In this document: positions 24,242 through 36,409 of the stretch, one piece after another | Layout of the letters: every line of letters begins with the position of its first letter | Numbering within the stretch: the stretch's first letter is position 1 | Assembly (NCBI RefSeq): GCF_932294415.1 | Contig: NC_065544.1 | Coordinates: 18,327,351 to 18,391,350, forward strand | Direction of reading: 5' to 3' | From: Quercus robur | Taxonomy: Eukaryota > Streptophyta > Magnoliopsida > Fagales > Fagaceae | Length of the DNA: 64,000 nt | Notes under the pieces: model-generated | The model's input: the letters and a program-made list of their open reading frames with translations, nothing else | What the model was told of the DNA's origin: nothing | Databases searched by the model: none | Program-made: the position numbers and the translations under genes

Positions 24242-25522
24242 AACTTTTCCAAAAATTAAAAATAAAAGAAAAATATTGACAGACCTTCCAACAAAAACAC
24301 AGAATATTTTGGGTTGAAATTAATTTATATTGAATAGCACTTGGAAACATAATTTTGACGTCTTTGGCTGTGTGTGCTCTTATTTCATACTCAATAAACA
24401 TCGATAATTATTAAGTATTCTTAAAATACCATTAATTGTGATATTTTAAGTCAATAAAAAGAAAGCATTAAAAACAAAAACAAAGAAATGACATAAGCTC
24501 ATTACTGAAAGGGGAGAAACATAAGTAGGTACTTTTTTTTTTTGCTTGCATTAACATAAACATGCATGTTATATGGATCTGTTGCACAAGGGAATATTGT
24601 TTGGTTTCTCGTTGGCGTTACTATAGAATAGACTTCCTGATTATGACACATACATATTTATAGTGGCAATTTGTAAGACATGGAAATGTCATTAAAAGGT
24701 AGATTTTGAGTGCAAGACATATATTTTTTTTTATGAAAGTGCAAGATATATATATACACATACAAAAAAGTAAACGATTAAATTAACGTGGAATTATCTT
24801 TTTTTTTTGCTGAATGATTAAATTAACGTGGAATTGCTCTTGTATTGATAGTCCAGACTCCAAAACATCCAAATTGGTGGGACATAAGAGACAAGACAAA
24901 AACCTCTAGTGTTCACACTGCTAAAAGAATATAGAAATGAGATATCAATATATTGTTTTTTTTTTATAAAAATAAAATAAAATAAAATAGAAGGAGACAG
25001 TGGGCAATCATTATTGTCTTATTTTCCGACCTCATTGTCAGTGAGATAACTTTTTATTAAAATAAAATAAAAATAAAAAGAAGGAAATGTTAATGGCGTT
25101 GAAAAGTAAAAACAAATATTTTCCTCCAATTAGACAGACAATGATGAAAGACCCATGTGATTGTGCAGCATAGCATTGGTTCTCTTTTAAAACCAAGCTC
25201 TCTTTTAAAACATTATTATTTTGATTTTAACGCCTTTTTTTTTTTTTTTTTTTTCCTCCAATCGAAGTTTTTTCTTGGTGATTGAGGGAATAACTTGGAA
25301 GGGGCGTAGTCGTTTACTATACATTTAATATTTCAACCCTATATGCTTGTTGTACTGTACTGGCTTTCAAACCGGTTCAACCTCTACCGTTCAAGACTAA
25401 GTACATATCCTATATTTATAATTCCATATGGATTTTTTTTTTTTTAAAAATAGCATAGAATTTAATATCCTCTTAATGATCAAAGCTCATTCCATGAATG
25501 GGATGCAATTTTTACACACACA
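24242..25522. other. AT-rich spacer, no gene recognised
   Basis: Poly-A/T tracts and a repeated 'gattaaattaacgtggaatt' (near 24777 and 24818) that looks like a local duplication. No supported gene. Confidence 0.4.
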
Positions 25523-26260
25523 TCAATATATATATATAAGATAGAGATTTCACGTGGAAAAACATGAGATTCTGTCAAATGACACATTTTATGCAAAGAT
25601 AATTAAAATATTCTCAAGTGTCACATAAGAGATAAGAGCAATTTCAATATTGACTTTCTGTTTCATTTAGTTCAATGTTTCAAGACTTTTCATCTCTTAC
25701 ACTTCTATTTCTTTATATATAACTACCTACAGCCTTTCATGTCATTTCATGTCAAATACACACAAACAAAAAACGATGTCATTTACTTTCAATCTTTCAA
25801 CGACACCTACCTAGCTCTAACATTGTTGTTTCATCTAATCCTAACTCGTATGAGTTGGCTACAACCAAGGAAATGGGGATTGTATTTTATATTGAGTGAC
25901 AACGGCAAATACGATTTTGATGTTAAGGATACTGCGAATTTGTGGGTTCTGTAAATGAAGTGATTGACTGTAGATGTTTAGGACGTGTATTTTGTTTTAG
26001 AATTACGGAGAAAAAAAAAGGACACATTCCATATCAATTTTTATTTTATAATATTCCTCTAAAGTTTTTTTTTTTCTCATTATTTCAGTTAAATAATTAT
26101 AATGGATATGTGTGTTTAATTTATAATTGTCGCTTTTTATGATGAACTTATTACTAATAAAGTTCTATAACAATTATACTATAATACTTATACAAAACTC
26201 CAAATCATCTTACATAAAACATTACAACATTATCCATGCATCGCAGAGATAGCTTATTAG
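25523..26260 (+). mobile_element. Possible decayed Helitron
   Basis: The 5' end looks right: TC then an AT run and 'aagatagagatttcacg' after host A. The 3' end 'ccatgcatcgcagagatagc' plus 'ttattag' resembles a mutated hairpin and CTRR, but neither hairpin nor tetranucleotide is intact. The interior frames at 25739-26142 are not recognised. Confidence 0.35.
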
Positions 26261-26269
26261 CATATATTA

Positions 26270-26790
26270 ATCAAAAGATGAGGAGGAGGGTCTTGGACCA
26301 TCTCTATCTATGGAGTCAAAAACCTAAACTAGAACAGATGGAATAGATAAAGCTCCATCCCAATTACAATGTGCGCCCAAACAAGCAAGGCTATGGGCTA
26401 AATAATTCAAGTTTCTGTTTACAAAACAAAAATCCTAGCATGAAACAAATTTTATAGCTAAAGAAACAAGCAACATAGCGGAGGAAAGAAAATATGGAGC
26501 AATGTTGGGAGGAGATTGTAAGTTGTCAATCACCGATTTAGAGTCTCCTTCGAACTAAACAAACTTAAGCTGGTAATGAACTATCAATTTCAAAGCTAAG
26601 AGGACAGCATTGACTTCACCAATGATTGGCTGAGAATGAGGCAATATGGAGGCTTGAGCTAAAATGATTTCACCAACATCATTTTTGCCGATCGCAATAG
26701 CTATGGAGAAAGGTCTAATGGTCACGTCAAAATTAATCTTTACCCACCCTAGTTGAGGAAGTTGCCACTGGTGAAGCTGGGAGAGATTTT
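26270..26790 (-). pseudogene. LINE-type RNase H (RVT_3) remnant
   Basis: Read on the minus strand from about 26790: WVKINFDV opens the fold, then GEIILAQAS, GEVNAVLLALKL and FEGDSKSVIDNL, ending near CNWDGALSIPS. These are the order and spacing of the RNase H-like domain found at the end of many plant LINE polyproteins and their domesticated relatives. At least two in-frame stops (one before FEGDS, one in the later part) show it is dead. The upstream reverse transcriptase is absent. Confidence 0.75.
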
Positions 26791-27312
26791 AGTGCTTATT
26801 TATAGTGCAAATGAAGCTGCCAAGTGTTCATGATAGGCTCTACTTATATTCACAAGAGCCATCTATGAATCAAGAGTAAGACCTACAAAAATAGTTTGAT
26901 TTTGAATCCACACAAAATATTATTAAAATGATAGTATTGATTATTTTGTGACCGATGAAAAATAACTTCAATAAGGCTAAAAACATTTTTGAAACATTCC
27001 ATACTCAACAAACCAGAACAAAAAAAGAACTCTATCACTAATTACTTCTCTTTACCCACTTTTGATTGACTATTAATCGGTCGATGATGTGTGTGTCTAT
27101 ATGTGTGTGTATATATATATATATATTCCCAAATCATATCTTTTGCTTAAAGTAGTTGCTTTCTCCACATAAATTTTAAATTGTTCAACTCTTTAAGTAG
27201 TCTCATGAATACGGTGGCTAGTTGTTCACTTATGGAACATTTATAAAAACAGTCACAACAATTGCAATTGCAATTGAGTTATTCTTTTTATAGAAATATT
27301 ACTTAAATTTTA

Positions 27313-29144
27313 GGCGCAATTGCACTTTTAGTCCCTACATTTTGAAGTTTTTCCATTTTAGTCCCTACATTTTATTTTTTCCACTTTTAGTCCCTAAAAC
27401 CAATTTACGCTTTCCGTTTTAGTCCTTTCCGTCAGTCAACCAACGGAAATAACTGAGGTGGCAGCCGGAACAATTAAAATATTATAAAAAATGCCACATC
27501 ACCCTGACAAATCAGCATATATATTTTAAAAATTAATTTATTAATTTTAATTAAATAAAAAAATTAAAAACATAATTAAAAATAATAAAATCAAACCTAA
27601 ACCCAGAAAATCAAATCCAAGAACACAAATTCAGAATTAAAAACAATGAAATCAAATGCCTATGAACACAAGAACACAAACCCAGAAAATCAAACCCAAG
27701 AACATGAAATTTATACCTAAATAAAAAAAATTAAAAACAGATAGTTTAAAAAAGAAATTAAATTAAAAGAAAAATTTGAGCTCTGTGGTGTAGTGGTGTT
27801 GGTTTAAATCGTATAAAGACAAAAGAAAAATAGTCGGAAATAATCCCAACCAAGTGAAATCAAACCCATACCCCACTCACAACTACTCCACAATAAAGTA
27901 ATAAACAACCCACAATGCTCCACCGCCGCAGTGATCCATGCCTCCACGCAAAGCCACCTCCTACTCTCCTATGTCGGTACCACCGCAAAACTAAGACTGA
28001 GCCTTTATCCATGGCAGACCCACCTCCTCCGCCTCAATATTAAATTTATACCCTGACAAATTTTGAGCTCTGTGGTGTAGTGGTGTTGGTTGAGGTAGAT
28101 TGATTGAAGCACTGTGGTTGATGATGGGTTGATTTATGGTTCATGGGTTTTGATTTGGGGTGGTTTCCGATGGGTTTTGGGGTTAGAATTTAGTATGGGT
28201 TTTGATTTAGGAATGGATTTAGGGATGGGTTTTCCTTTTGGATTCAGATTTTGTGGGTTTCGTGCATGGTGGTGGTGGGGCTTGGCTTTTCTGGGTTTGT
28301 GTTCTTGTGTTCTTGGATTTGATTTTCTGGGTTTGATTTAATTTCTTGGATTTGATTTTCTGGGTTTTGATTTTCTGGGTTTGTGTTACACGTTGGGGCT
28401 GTGTCTTGTGTCGATGTGAAGGACGGTGGGGCTTGGCTTTTCTGGGTTTGTGTTCTTGTGTTCTTGGATTTGATTTTCTGGGTTTGATTTAATTTCTTGG
28501 ATTTGATTTTCTGGGTTTTGATTTTCTGGGTTTGTGTTCTTGTGTTCATAGGCATTTGATTTTCTGGGTTTTGATTTAGGAATGGATTTGATTTTCTGGG
28601 TTTTCCTTTCGTGCATGGTGGTGGTGGTAGATTAATTTAAGTTCATGTTCTTCATGATAACTAGGAAGAACATAATCTATCCTCTTACTTTTAATTTAAT
28701 TTCTTTTTTAAACTATCTGTTTTTAATTTTTTTTATTTAGGTATAAATTTCATGTTCTTGGGTTTGATTTTCTGGGTTTGTGTTCTTGTGTTCATAGGCA
28801 TTTGATTTCATTGTTTTTAATTCTGAATTTGTGTTCTTGGATTTGATTTTCTGGGTTTAGGTTTGATTTTATTATTTTTAATTATGTTTTTAATTTTTTT
28901 ATTTAATTAAAATTAATAAATTAATTTTTAAAATATATATGCTGATTTGTCAGGGTGATGTGGCATTTTTTATAATATTTTAATTGTTCCGGCTGCCACC
29001 TCAGTTATTTCCGTTGGTTGACTGACGGAAAGGACTAAAACGGAAAGCGTAAATTGGTTTTAGGGACTAAAAGTGGAAAAAATAAAATGTAGGGACTAAA
29101 ATGGAAAAACTTCAAAATGTAGGGACTAAAAGTGCAATTGCGCC
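27313..29144. mobile_element. Mutator-like element 2 (long-TIR MULE)
   Basis: Same family as MULE-1, sharing the outer ~125 bases of TIR almost exactly. The TIRs here extend about 459 bp (27313-27771 and 28686-29144). A perfect 9-bp target duplication TAAATTTTA lies at 27304-27312 and 29145-29153. The 0.9-kb interior is TG-rich with repeats of 'tttgattttctgggttt', and contains 'gagctctgtggtgtagtggtgttggt' twice (27778 and 28066). No transposase recognised. Confidence 0.92.
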
Positions 29145-29224
29145 TAAATTTTATCAAATCAGGATGAAAAATCTTTGTGAAAGACTAGACTACAATACCA
29201 TTTAGCTAATTTATAGACTCTAAG

Positions 29225-29422
29225 ATTCACCTCACGATAAACCTAGCTTAAGGATAAAGAATCAAAATCAACAAATGCAAAGTTAACTGCCAATACAAAA
29301 TTAAGCAATCTCCATGGAACTTGATAAATAGGAGCCCCTATAGAATCTATGCATATCTTGGAGTCGCTTTCGATTACAAAGTGAAAGGCATGCAACTTTA
29401 GTAGCAATATATGATGTGCTAA
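29225..29422 (-). pseudogene. Second LINE RNase H remnant, C-terminal part
   Basis: Minus-strand reading gives LLLKLHAFHFVIESDSKICI, then VPWRLLNFV and FAFVDFDS, the typical later half of an RVT_3 RNase H domain. The matching first half lies on the far side of the nested MITE plus LTR element at 33923-34120. That shows a single LINE copy split by the insertions. Confidence 0.75.
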
Positions 29423-29483
29423 AATGGCCGTTTGGTACATATGTTTAAATACATGTTTTCAATTTTCAAACAACATTACACGT

Positions 29484-32400
29484 TGTAAGGACTCGATTTG
29501 TAACGGCCCCAGATTTGTTTATTGGGTTCGAACGTTAAAGGCTCAAATAATAAATTTGTAGAGAGTGGGCTAAAAGGCTAGGCCTTGGTTATTGGACAGT
29601 GGTTAGTCATGGTGTTCGAAATGATTGTACAGGGGTGAACTATGCTTGCCCAAGAAGATTTTTCTCCTCGGCACGGCCTGGGTGACTCTGGTTCTTAGCC
29701 CTGGCCCCCCATCCCCTTTTTATGGATTGCTTCCTTCTCCTTTTATACTAGCCTTTACCCTCCCTCCAACGTCCACGTGTAGGTCCAGCTTTCTAGGGCT
29801 GATACTTGTCCTATCAGCCCATACCCAAAGTGATTGGGGGTGGTTGTAAAAGTTGAAAAATATTGCTCTGTCAAGCGCAAAGTACTTAATTGCAATAATG
29901 GTAGTCTTTCCTTTGTCCCTTGTCGCCACACTGCTCAGGGGTCCTTTCCCCATTAATGCGAAGGTGTCTAGCTTTTCCTTGAACTGTTCCTATACCATAC
30001 TCGCCCTTTTTTCTAGGAGCGCCTTGGGATGCCGAGAACAGAATCGTCCTCGGCTGTATCTTTAGGCCATTTGGACTTCCGTTGCATGTCCTCGACAACG
30101 CCTATCCTCGGTGTAGGCCTTGGGCCCTAATGCAAAGTGGGCCGGGATCACAAATTCTCTGACCCCACAATAACCCCTCAAAATCCTGCTGTCTAGCTCC
30201 TCGAACGGAGAGGAGGATTTTGATGACATTGGGCCTATGTCACGACTTGCCAAGTCTTGTCCTTCATTAATGCGAGAGCTTTTTCATTTGCTTGGAACAC
30301 GCTCCAGATTGTAAGACATTCTTTTGGTTTACCCACGCCGTGCTCCTGCCGTTTCGGTACACGAGGCGGGCCTTTAATAAGGTCTCTTCACGAGGCGACG
30401 CAATTCCAATGGCTGAAGGCTGCTTTGGGAATTGAGCGAGACTTATCTCGTTTGTAGTTTTTCATAGAGATTTGTACAGATTTAAATGCCGTCAAGCTTG
30501 CTCTCCATATAAGAAGCACGGTGGGAGGTCATTTCCTTTACGTACAAACCCTTCAAGCTTTTCAAATCCCTAACCCTCCAGTTGTGCTCAAAGTCCCCAC
30601 TACCAGTGTGACTAAGCCCTAGGGAGTGATATGGTCAAGTCTAGGGTGAGGGTAAAGGGACCACACCCTCTCTAGAAGCATTAGGTTTCTCTGGGACTCA
30701 AGATGGCCCGATTAGGGCAAGGGAGACAAAGACTCAAGACACTTCTTCCCCTTGATAAGGCAAGAAAGGAGCCTCTTCTTCCTTCAGCCAAAATCCGAAG
30801 CAGGTGGAGGTCACATCAGATTTTTGGTGTGACAGCACTGAAGTTTCTCATCGTCGGTACCATCCGCTTTGTCTCGAGCGCTGCTAATATGATACCTGCT
30901 CGATTGTAGTCAGAGCTGGTATGGGGATTAGGCATCCTTGCTTCTTCCTCTCTTCCATCATTGGTGCCACCTAGGTGCCTCCGCTTCTTCTTCTCTTCCA
31001 TCACTGGTGCCATCTAGTTGCCTCTGCTTCTTCTTCTCTTCCATCACTAGTGCCATCTTGACGTGCTTAGTTGTTGTTAGGGCAAAATTTTGAAGGATTT
31101 ATCGTTCCCCTGTATCTTTTTCTTTTTGCTTCTGTATTTAGCTTCTGGTATAGGCTTGTTTAAGCCCCTTATTGTACGCTGTACTACTTCTTTGTCTAAT
31201 AAAAGATGACTTTATCCCATTTTGCGTGTTCTTTCTTTTTTGCCATAATTATTTTGTGAATGGATGTGTTGGTGTCCTTTTCTTTTGAACAATACTTAGG
31301 GTCGAAACCCTTGTTAATAAAAAGCTATCACTTTGAACTTATTAAAACTGACGGGCACAATAATGCCGACTTGAAGTAGGTTAGCCATATGAGACTGACC
31401 GAAATAACCGCTGAATGCTCTGTATTGCATATGGGGTGATCACCCGAGAATGGGTAACCTAAAATGAACTATCCGAGGGGGTCGTCGAGCACTAGGGTGC
31501 TTTGCCACGTTCCTGACAATACTCATAGCCTGAACCCTTTTTTTGGCATCCGGTCCGAGGACCGAGGTATGACTGTACCGGGTCTAAACACTCGATTTGT
31601 GTTAGTTTCCTTAGAGTTGGGGATTCGAGGACCGCGCGGGATTTCCATTCTGTCTAGGACTTAGGCCATTTTCTAGTGACTAGTTTCCCCATAGGTTTGA
31701 GTTCGAGGACCATGCAATATCTTGGTTCTGTCCAAAACTTGTAGTTTTTCTTTAAAGTAGTTGGTTTCCCCATAGGTTTGAGTCCGAGGACCATGCAATA
31801 CCTTGGTTCTGTCTAAAACTTATAGTTTTTCTTTAAAGTAGTTGGTTTCCCCATAGGTTTGAGTCTGAGGACCATGCAATACCTTGGTTCTGTCCAAAAC
31901 TTATAGTTTTTCTTTAAAGTAGTTGGTATCCCCATACGTTTGAGTCCGAAGACTATGCAATACCTTGGTTCTGTCCAAAACTTATAGTTTTTCTTTAAAG
32001 TAGTTGGTTTCCCCATAGGTTTAAGTCCGAGGACCATGCAATACTTTGGTTCTGTCCAAAACTTATAGTTTTTCTTTAAAGTAGTTGGTTTCCCCATAGG
32101 TTTGAGTCCGAGGACCATACAATACCTTGGTTCTATCCAAAACTTATAGTTTTTCTTTAAAGTAGTTGGTTTCCCCATAGGTTTGAGTTCGAGGACCATG
32201 CAATACCTTGGTTCTGTCCAAAATTTATAGTTTTTCTTTAAAGTAGTTGGTTTCCCCATAGGTTTGAGTTCGAGGACCATGCAATACCTTGGTTCTGTCC
32301 AAAACTTATAGTTTTTCTTTAAAGTAATTAGTTTCCCCATAGGTTTGAGTCCGAGGACCATACAATACCTTGGTTCTGTCCAAAACTTATAGTTTTTCAT

Positions 32401-33836
32401 TAAAGTAGTTAGTTTCCCCATAGGTTTGAATCCGAGAACTATGCAATACCTTGGTTCTGTCCAAAACTTATAATTTTTCTTTAAAGTAGTTGGTTTCCCC
32501 ATAAGTTTGAGTCCGAGGACTATACAATACCTTGGTTCTGTCCAAAACTTATCGTTTTTCTTTAAAGTAGTTGGTTTCCCCATAGGTTTGAGTCCGAGGA
32601 CCATGCAATACATTGGTTCTGTCCAAAACTTATAGTTTTTCTTGAAAGTAGTTGGTTTCCCTATAAGTTTGAGTCCGAGGACCATACAATACCTTGGTTC
32701 TGTCCAAAACTTTTAATTTTTCTTTAAAGTAGTTGATTTCCCCATAGGTTTGAGTCCGATGACCATGCAATACCTTGGTTCTGTCCAAAACTTATAGTTT
32801 TTTTTTAAAGTAGTTGGTTTCCCCATAGGTTTGAGTTCGAAGACCATGAAATACCTTGGTTATGTCCAAAACTTATAGTAATTTGGTGAATCGGGCTACT
32901 GGACCCGCGGGGATTAGCCCCTGACAAAGGTGTGTGGGGCATAAACTTGATGTTGGAAGCCCCTAGAACTGCCCGCACCACTGGCACTTTGAAGTGCAGC
33001 CTTGAGTGGGAGCTGAGTTAGGATGACAAACCCGTGCTGCTGGAAATGATGGAGGAGCTTCCGCAGACCCTTGTTTGATAGGAGCTTAATCCTACCACGA
33101 CTAACCGCCGCCTGTGCCAACGCACAAACTTTTCCCACAGACGGCACCAATTGTAAGGACTCGATTAGTAACGACTCTAGATTGGTTTATTGGGTTCGAA
33201 CGTTAAAGGCCCAAACAATAAATTTGCAGAGAGTGGGCTAAAAGGCTAGGCCTTGATTATTAGACAGTGGTTAGTCATGGTGTTTGAGATGATTGTACAG
33301 GGGTGAACTATGCTTGCTCAAGAAGATTTTTCTCCTCGGCACGGCCTGGGTGACTCTGGTTTTTAGCCCTAGCCCCCCAGCCCCTTTTTATGGATTGCTT
33401 CCTTCTCCTTTTATACTAGCCTTTACCCACCCTCCAACGTCCACATGTAGGTCCAGCTTTCTAGGGTTAATACTTGTTCTATCAGCCCATACCCAAAGTG
33501 GTTGGAGGTGGTTGTAAAAGCTAAAAAACATTGTTCTGTTAGGCGCAGAGTACTTAATTGCAGTAATGGCAGCCTTTCCTTTGTCCCTTGTCGCCACACT
33601 GCTCAGGGGTCTTTTCCCCATTAATGCGGAAGTGTCTAGCTTTTCCTTGAACCGTTCCTATACCATACTCGCCCTTTTTTCTAGGAGTGCCTTGGGATGC
33701 CGAGAATAGAATCATCATCGGCTGTATCTTTAGGCCATTTGGACTTTCGTTGCATGTCCTCGGCAACGCCTATCCTCAGCGTGGGCCTTGGGCCCTAATG
33801 CAACGTGGGTCGGGATCACAAATTCTCTAGCCCACA
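29484..33836 (-). mobile_element. Non-autonomous LTR retrotransposon (LARD-like)
   Basis: LTRs at 29484-30169 (3' LTR) and 33152-33836 (5' LTR), about 685 bp each and about 93% alike by eye. On the minus strand each starts TGTG and ends CTTACA. Next to the 5' LTR (minus strand) is a primer-binding-site-like TTGGTGCCGTCTGTGGGAAA (complement at about 33132-33151). A purine-rich tract (TTTTGAGGGGTTAT) precedes the 3' LTR. The target duplication is CACGT (29479-29483) and CACAT (33837-33841). The 2.98-kb interior shows no gag, protease, reverse transcriptase or integrase, but has an 81-bp tandem array. Confidence 0.9.
31681..32880 (-). repeat. 81-bp tandem array inside the LTR element
   Basis: About 15 head-to-tail units with the landmark 'ggttctgtccaaaactta'. 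The period is 81, a multiple of three, so on the element's sense (minus) strand one frame stays open for 290 codons (32685 down to 31813). It repeats a 27-residue lysine-rich unit of the form MVLGLKPMGKPTTLKKNYKF plus WTEPRYC. No known domain; translation is not shown. Confidence 0.9.
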
Positions 33837-33922
33837 CACATATTTTCACACACTTTTTCACCCACATGTATTTCTAAAAAATGCAAATAATATTACCAGA
33901 ACAACGTTACCAAACGAGCCAT

Positions 33923-34120
33923 TGTCTTGGCCTCTGCAACTTTGCTTAAAGAGGGACATTGGTATTTACCTTCTTTTAGTGAGCAAAAACCAATTTCCTT
34001 CTCCAGTCTCTAACTACCACAACCATGGAAGAAAAACTTTGCTTAACTACAGCATCACAATTAAGTTTGAAGAAGTCATGACTTGGTTATTTTCCTCGTT
34101 GAACCGCAACACATATGGTG
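33923..34120 (-). pseudogene. Second LINE RNase H remnant, N-terminal part
   Basis: Minus-strand reading from about 34120 gives FKLNCDAVV, VVVVRDWRRKLVFAH, then a stop, KKVNTNVPL and, after a frame change, KVAEAKTM. This is the first half of an RVT_3 RNase H domain, whose rest is at 29225-29422. Stops and a frameshift show decay before or after the split. Confidence 0.7.
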
Positions 34121-34499
34121 GGTCAAGTAGCATTTCAATTAACTAAGATATAGATGATAATTGTAGGTTGTCCCATCTAATACTCATTTACTCCAAATCA
34201 AAGTACTCTCACAAGATGATATTAGGTCTCAGTTGTTTAATTTTGTCAATTAAAGTCCCAAAGTTATGAAATTGTTTCAATTTGAAACGTCCATCTCTTT
34301 TTGTTTTTAGTCTTTGATTTTTTTACCATTAACTGAATATAAAAAAGTGGAAAATTGTTGATAAAACATTGCATTTTACTTCAGGCTTGTTCATAACTCA
34401 AATTAGTACCATTGAACATAGGGTATAACTCCGCTTAGAGAGAGATTGCTTCATTTAGACTAAAAAAGTGAAAATAAATCTTTTATGCCGTAAGATGCT

Positions 34500-35195
34500 A
34501 ATTACTTATAGATTAAATTCTGTAAAGATGTGGTGTAAAACTCATATTTTATCCCTCCAACCTCAATATACCACATCATCTTATTACATATTTAGGAATA
34601 AACATAACCACACTTAATCAATTCTGATACCTATATATAAATCCAATCAAATTAAGAGTTTATTAAAATGTTATTAGGTGTGGTAGAATACATTGAATTT
34701 TAAGTAAAATACTAATGTGATAATCTCTTATTAGATGGTGTAAAACATGAGTTTTACACCTTATCCTTACCAAATTCAAACTCAATTACTTATGTGAAAT
34801 GCAAAGTTTTATAAAGTGTTTTCATGATTTTCTATACTCTATTACAACTTGGAATAACAAAGATTGAGATTCTAATTGGGAAGATGAAAAAGAGTCCGAA
34901 TTTGGTAAGGATGGAGTGTAAAACTCATATTTTACACCATCTAATAAGAGATTACTACATCAGTGTTATATTTGGAATTCAATATATCTTACCACACCTA
35001 ATAACATCTTAATAGACTCCCAATTTAGTTGGATTTATATAATGGGTGTTAGAATTAATTAAGTGTAGTTGTGTTTATTCTTAAATATATGATAAGATGA
35101 TTTTTTTTTTTTTTTTTGAGAAAATGATATAGTATGTTGAGATTGACAGGGTAAAACATAGATTTTACATCACATCTTTACAAAATTTAATCTTG
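34500..35195. repeat. Large inverted repeat (foldback element)
   Basis: The segment at about 34505-34770 reappears inverted at about 34895-35195 with moderate divergence. Examples are 'tctgtaaagatgtggtgtaaaactc' against 'acatcacatctttacaaaatt', and 'cttattagatggtgtaaaac' against 'accatctaataagagatta'. About 125 bp of unique loop separates the arms. An element of the MITE type or two copies in opposed orientation fits. The RNA could form a long hairpin. Confidence 0.7.
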
Positions 35196-35213
35196 ATGAA
35201 AAATATGGACTTA

Positions 35214-35390
35214 GCATGCGTTTGCCTAAAGATTATTAGGCGTTTTGCATTTTTTGGACGCGCATAAGCAGGTCAGCCATGGGTCCCACGACACTATTCA
35301 TAATTTAAAAATTATTTTACTACAGTATTTTCAACAATAAGTTTTCAGTTTTCAGTAAAATAAACTATATCTAAACATGCCCTTAATATG
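35214..35390. mobile_element. MITE-like segment
   Basis: Begins 'gcatgcgtttgcctaaag' and ends in 'actatatctaaacatgc', with an internal 'gggtcccacgacactattc'. The ~310-bp segment at 48010-48320 shares its style in inverted form. Boundaries approximate. Confidence 0.4.
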
Positions 35391-35901
35391 AATTTTCTAA
35401 TTTTTTATTATATTATATTATATATATATATGATTATTCACTTTTTTATATAATCAAATTTTTTTTTTGAGAAACTTTTTATATAATTAAATATGATTAT
35501 TCACTTGCTAAAAATATATTTATTTATTTATTTTTATACTCGGGAAGAGAGGTGATTAATTTAGTAGAAATGTGGAGAATTGTACAAACCGAAACTGTAT
35601 GTAAATGAAGCACAGAGAAGAATGCCAGCAAAGCAGAGAGAGAGAGACAGAGACAGAGAGGACCTCCCTTTCCGCTTACGCCAATTAACAACAGTAGTAA
35701 CTGATGATTCTCTCTCCACAATCCACATCCTAATCTTAATCTAAACTCTGAACTCTAAACAAAGAAAAAAAAAACAACATTTTGGTAAGGAAGCTGTTAC
35801 TATTCTTTCCTTGTCAGATTAGGGTTTTCTTTTTCTTTTTATTTACTCACAGTCACACACAGACACACACACAAATTGCAGATTGGGTCAAACCCGCCAT
35901 G

Positions 35902-36100
35902 GTATGGAAGCTTTACTTCTTGCCTTTCAATTCAATTTGCACACTTTTATATATCAAATATATTATTTTCCTGGTTTTTTTTTTTTTTTTTTTTCCTACA
36001 AGTTTTGGGATTAATCTGTTTTGTCATTTTTTTTGTTGGGGATAAATAAGCTTAAATATTGAGTTTTGGATTGATTCCTTGATGGGTTTTTTATTTTCAG
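35902..36100 (+). other. Candidate 5' UTR intron of RBR gene
   Basis: A donor GTATGG at 35902 and an acceptor 'tttattttcag' ending at 36100 bracket a T-rich 199-base segment upstream of the coding start at 36410. The purine-rich leader with GA repeats (about 35635-35660) would be the first UTR exon. Inferred from sequence only. Confidence 0.4.
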
Positions 36101-36409
36101 GTGTTGATTTTGTAAGAGGAGCTTAAAGCACTGTTTTGATATGAATCTTCCTTTTTGATTTTTGGAGGAGTTTGCAGTTTTGGGTGGACTTTGTCTTTGA
36201 TGGGTTTTTCTTGTATATTATCTAGAAGTAGGGGCTGAAAGATCACTGCTTGACAAGGATTTTTCTTTGTGATTTTGGGAGATATAGTTGCCGAAATACA
36301 GAGTTTCAGATCGATTTGCTCATGGGTCAAGCTTAGATTTTGATAAAAGTCACATCTTGAAGTATAAGCAGTTGTGGATTAGTTGAGAGTTGAGAAACTG
36401 GTATTGGAA

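Larger units (their letters stand above)
29423..33922. mobile_element. MITE split by LTR element
   Basis: Left part 29423-29483 begins near GGCCGTTTGGTA; right part 33842-33922 ends in its inverse TACCAAACGAGCC. Without the LTR element and one target copy the MITE is about 140 bp, like the one at 24102. It sits inside the LINE RNase H remnant. A clear target duplication was not resolved. Confidence 0.65.

Noticed and set aside
31813-32685. 290-codon open frame as an ordinary host gene
   Set aside because: It is the product of an 81-bp tandem repeat inside an LTR element, with no domain, no introns and no non-repetitive part.
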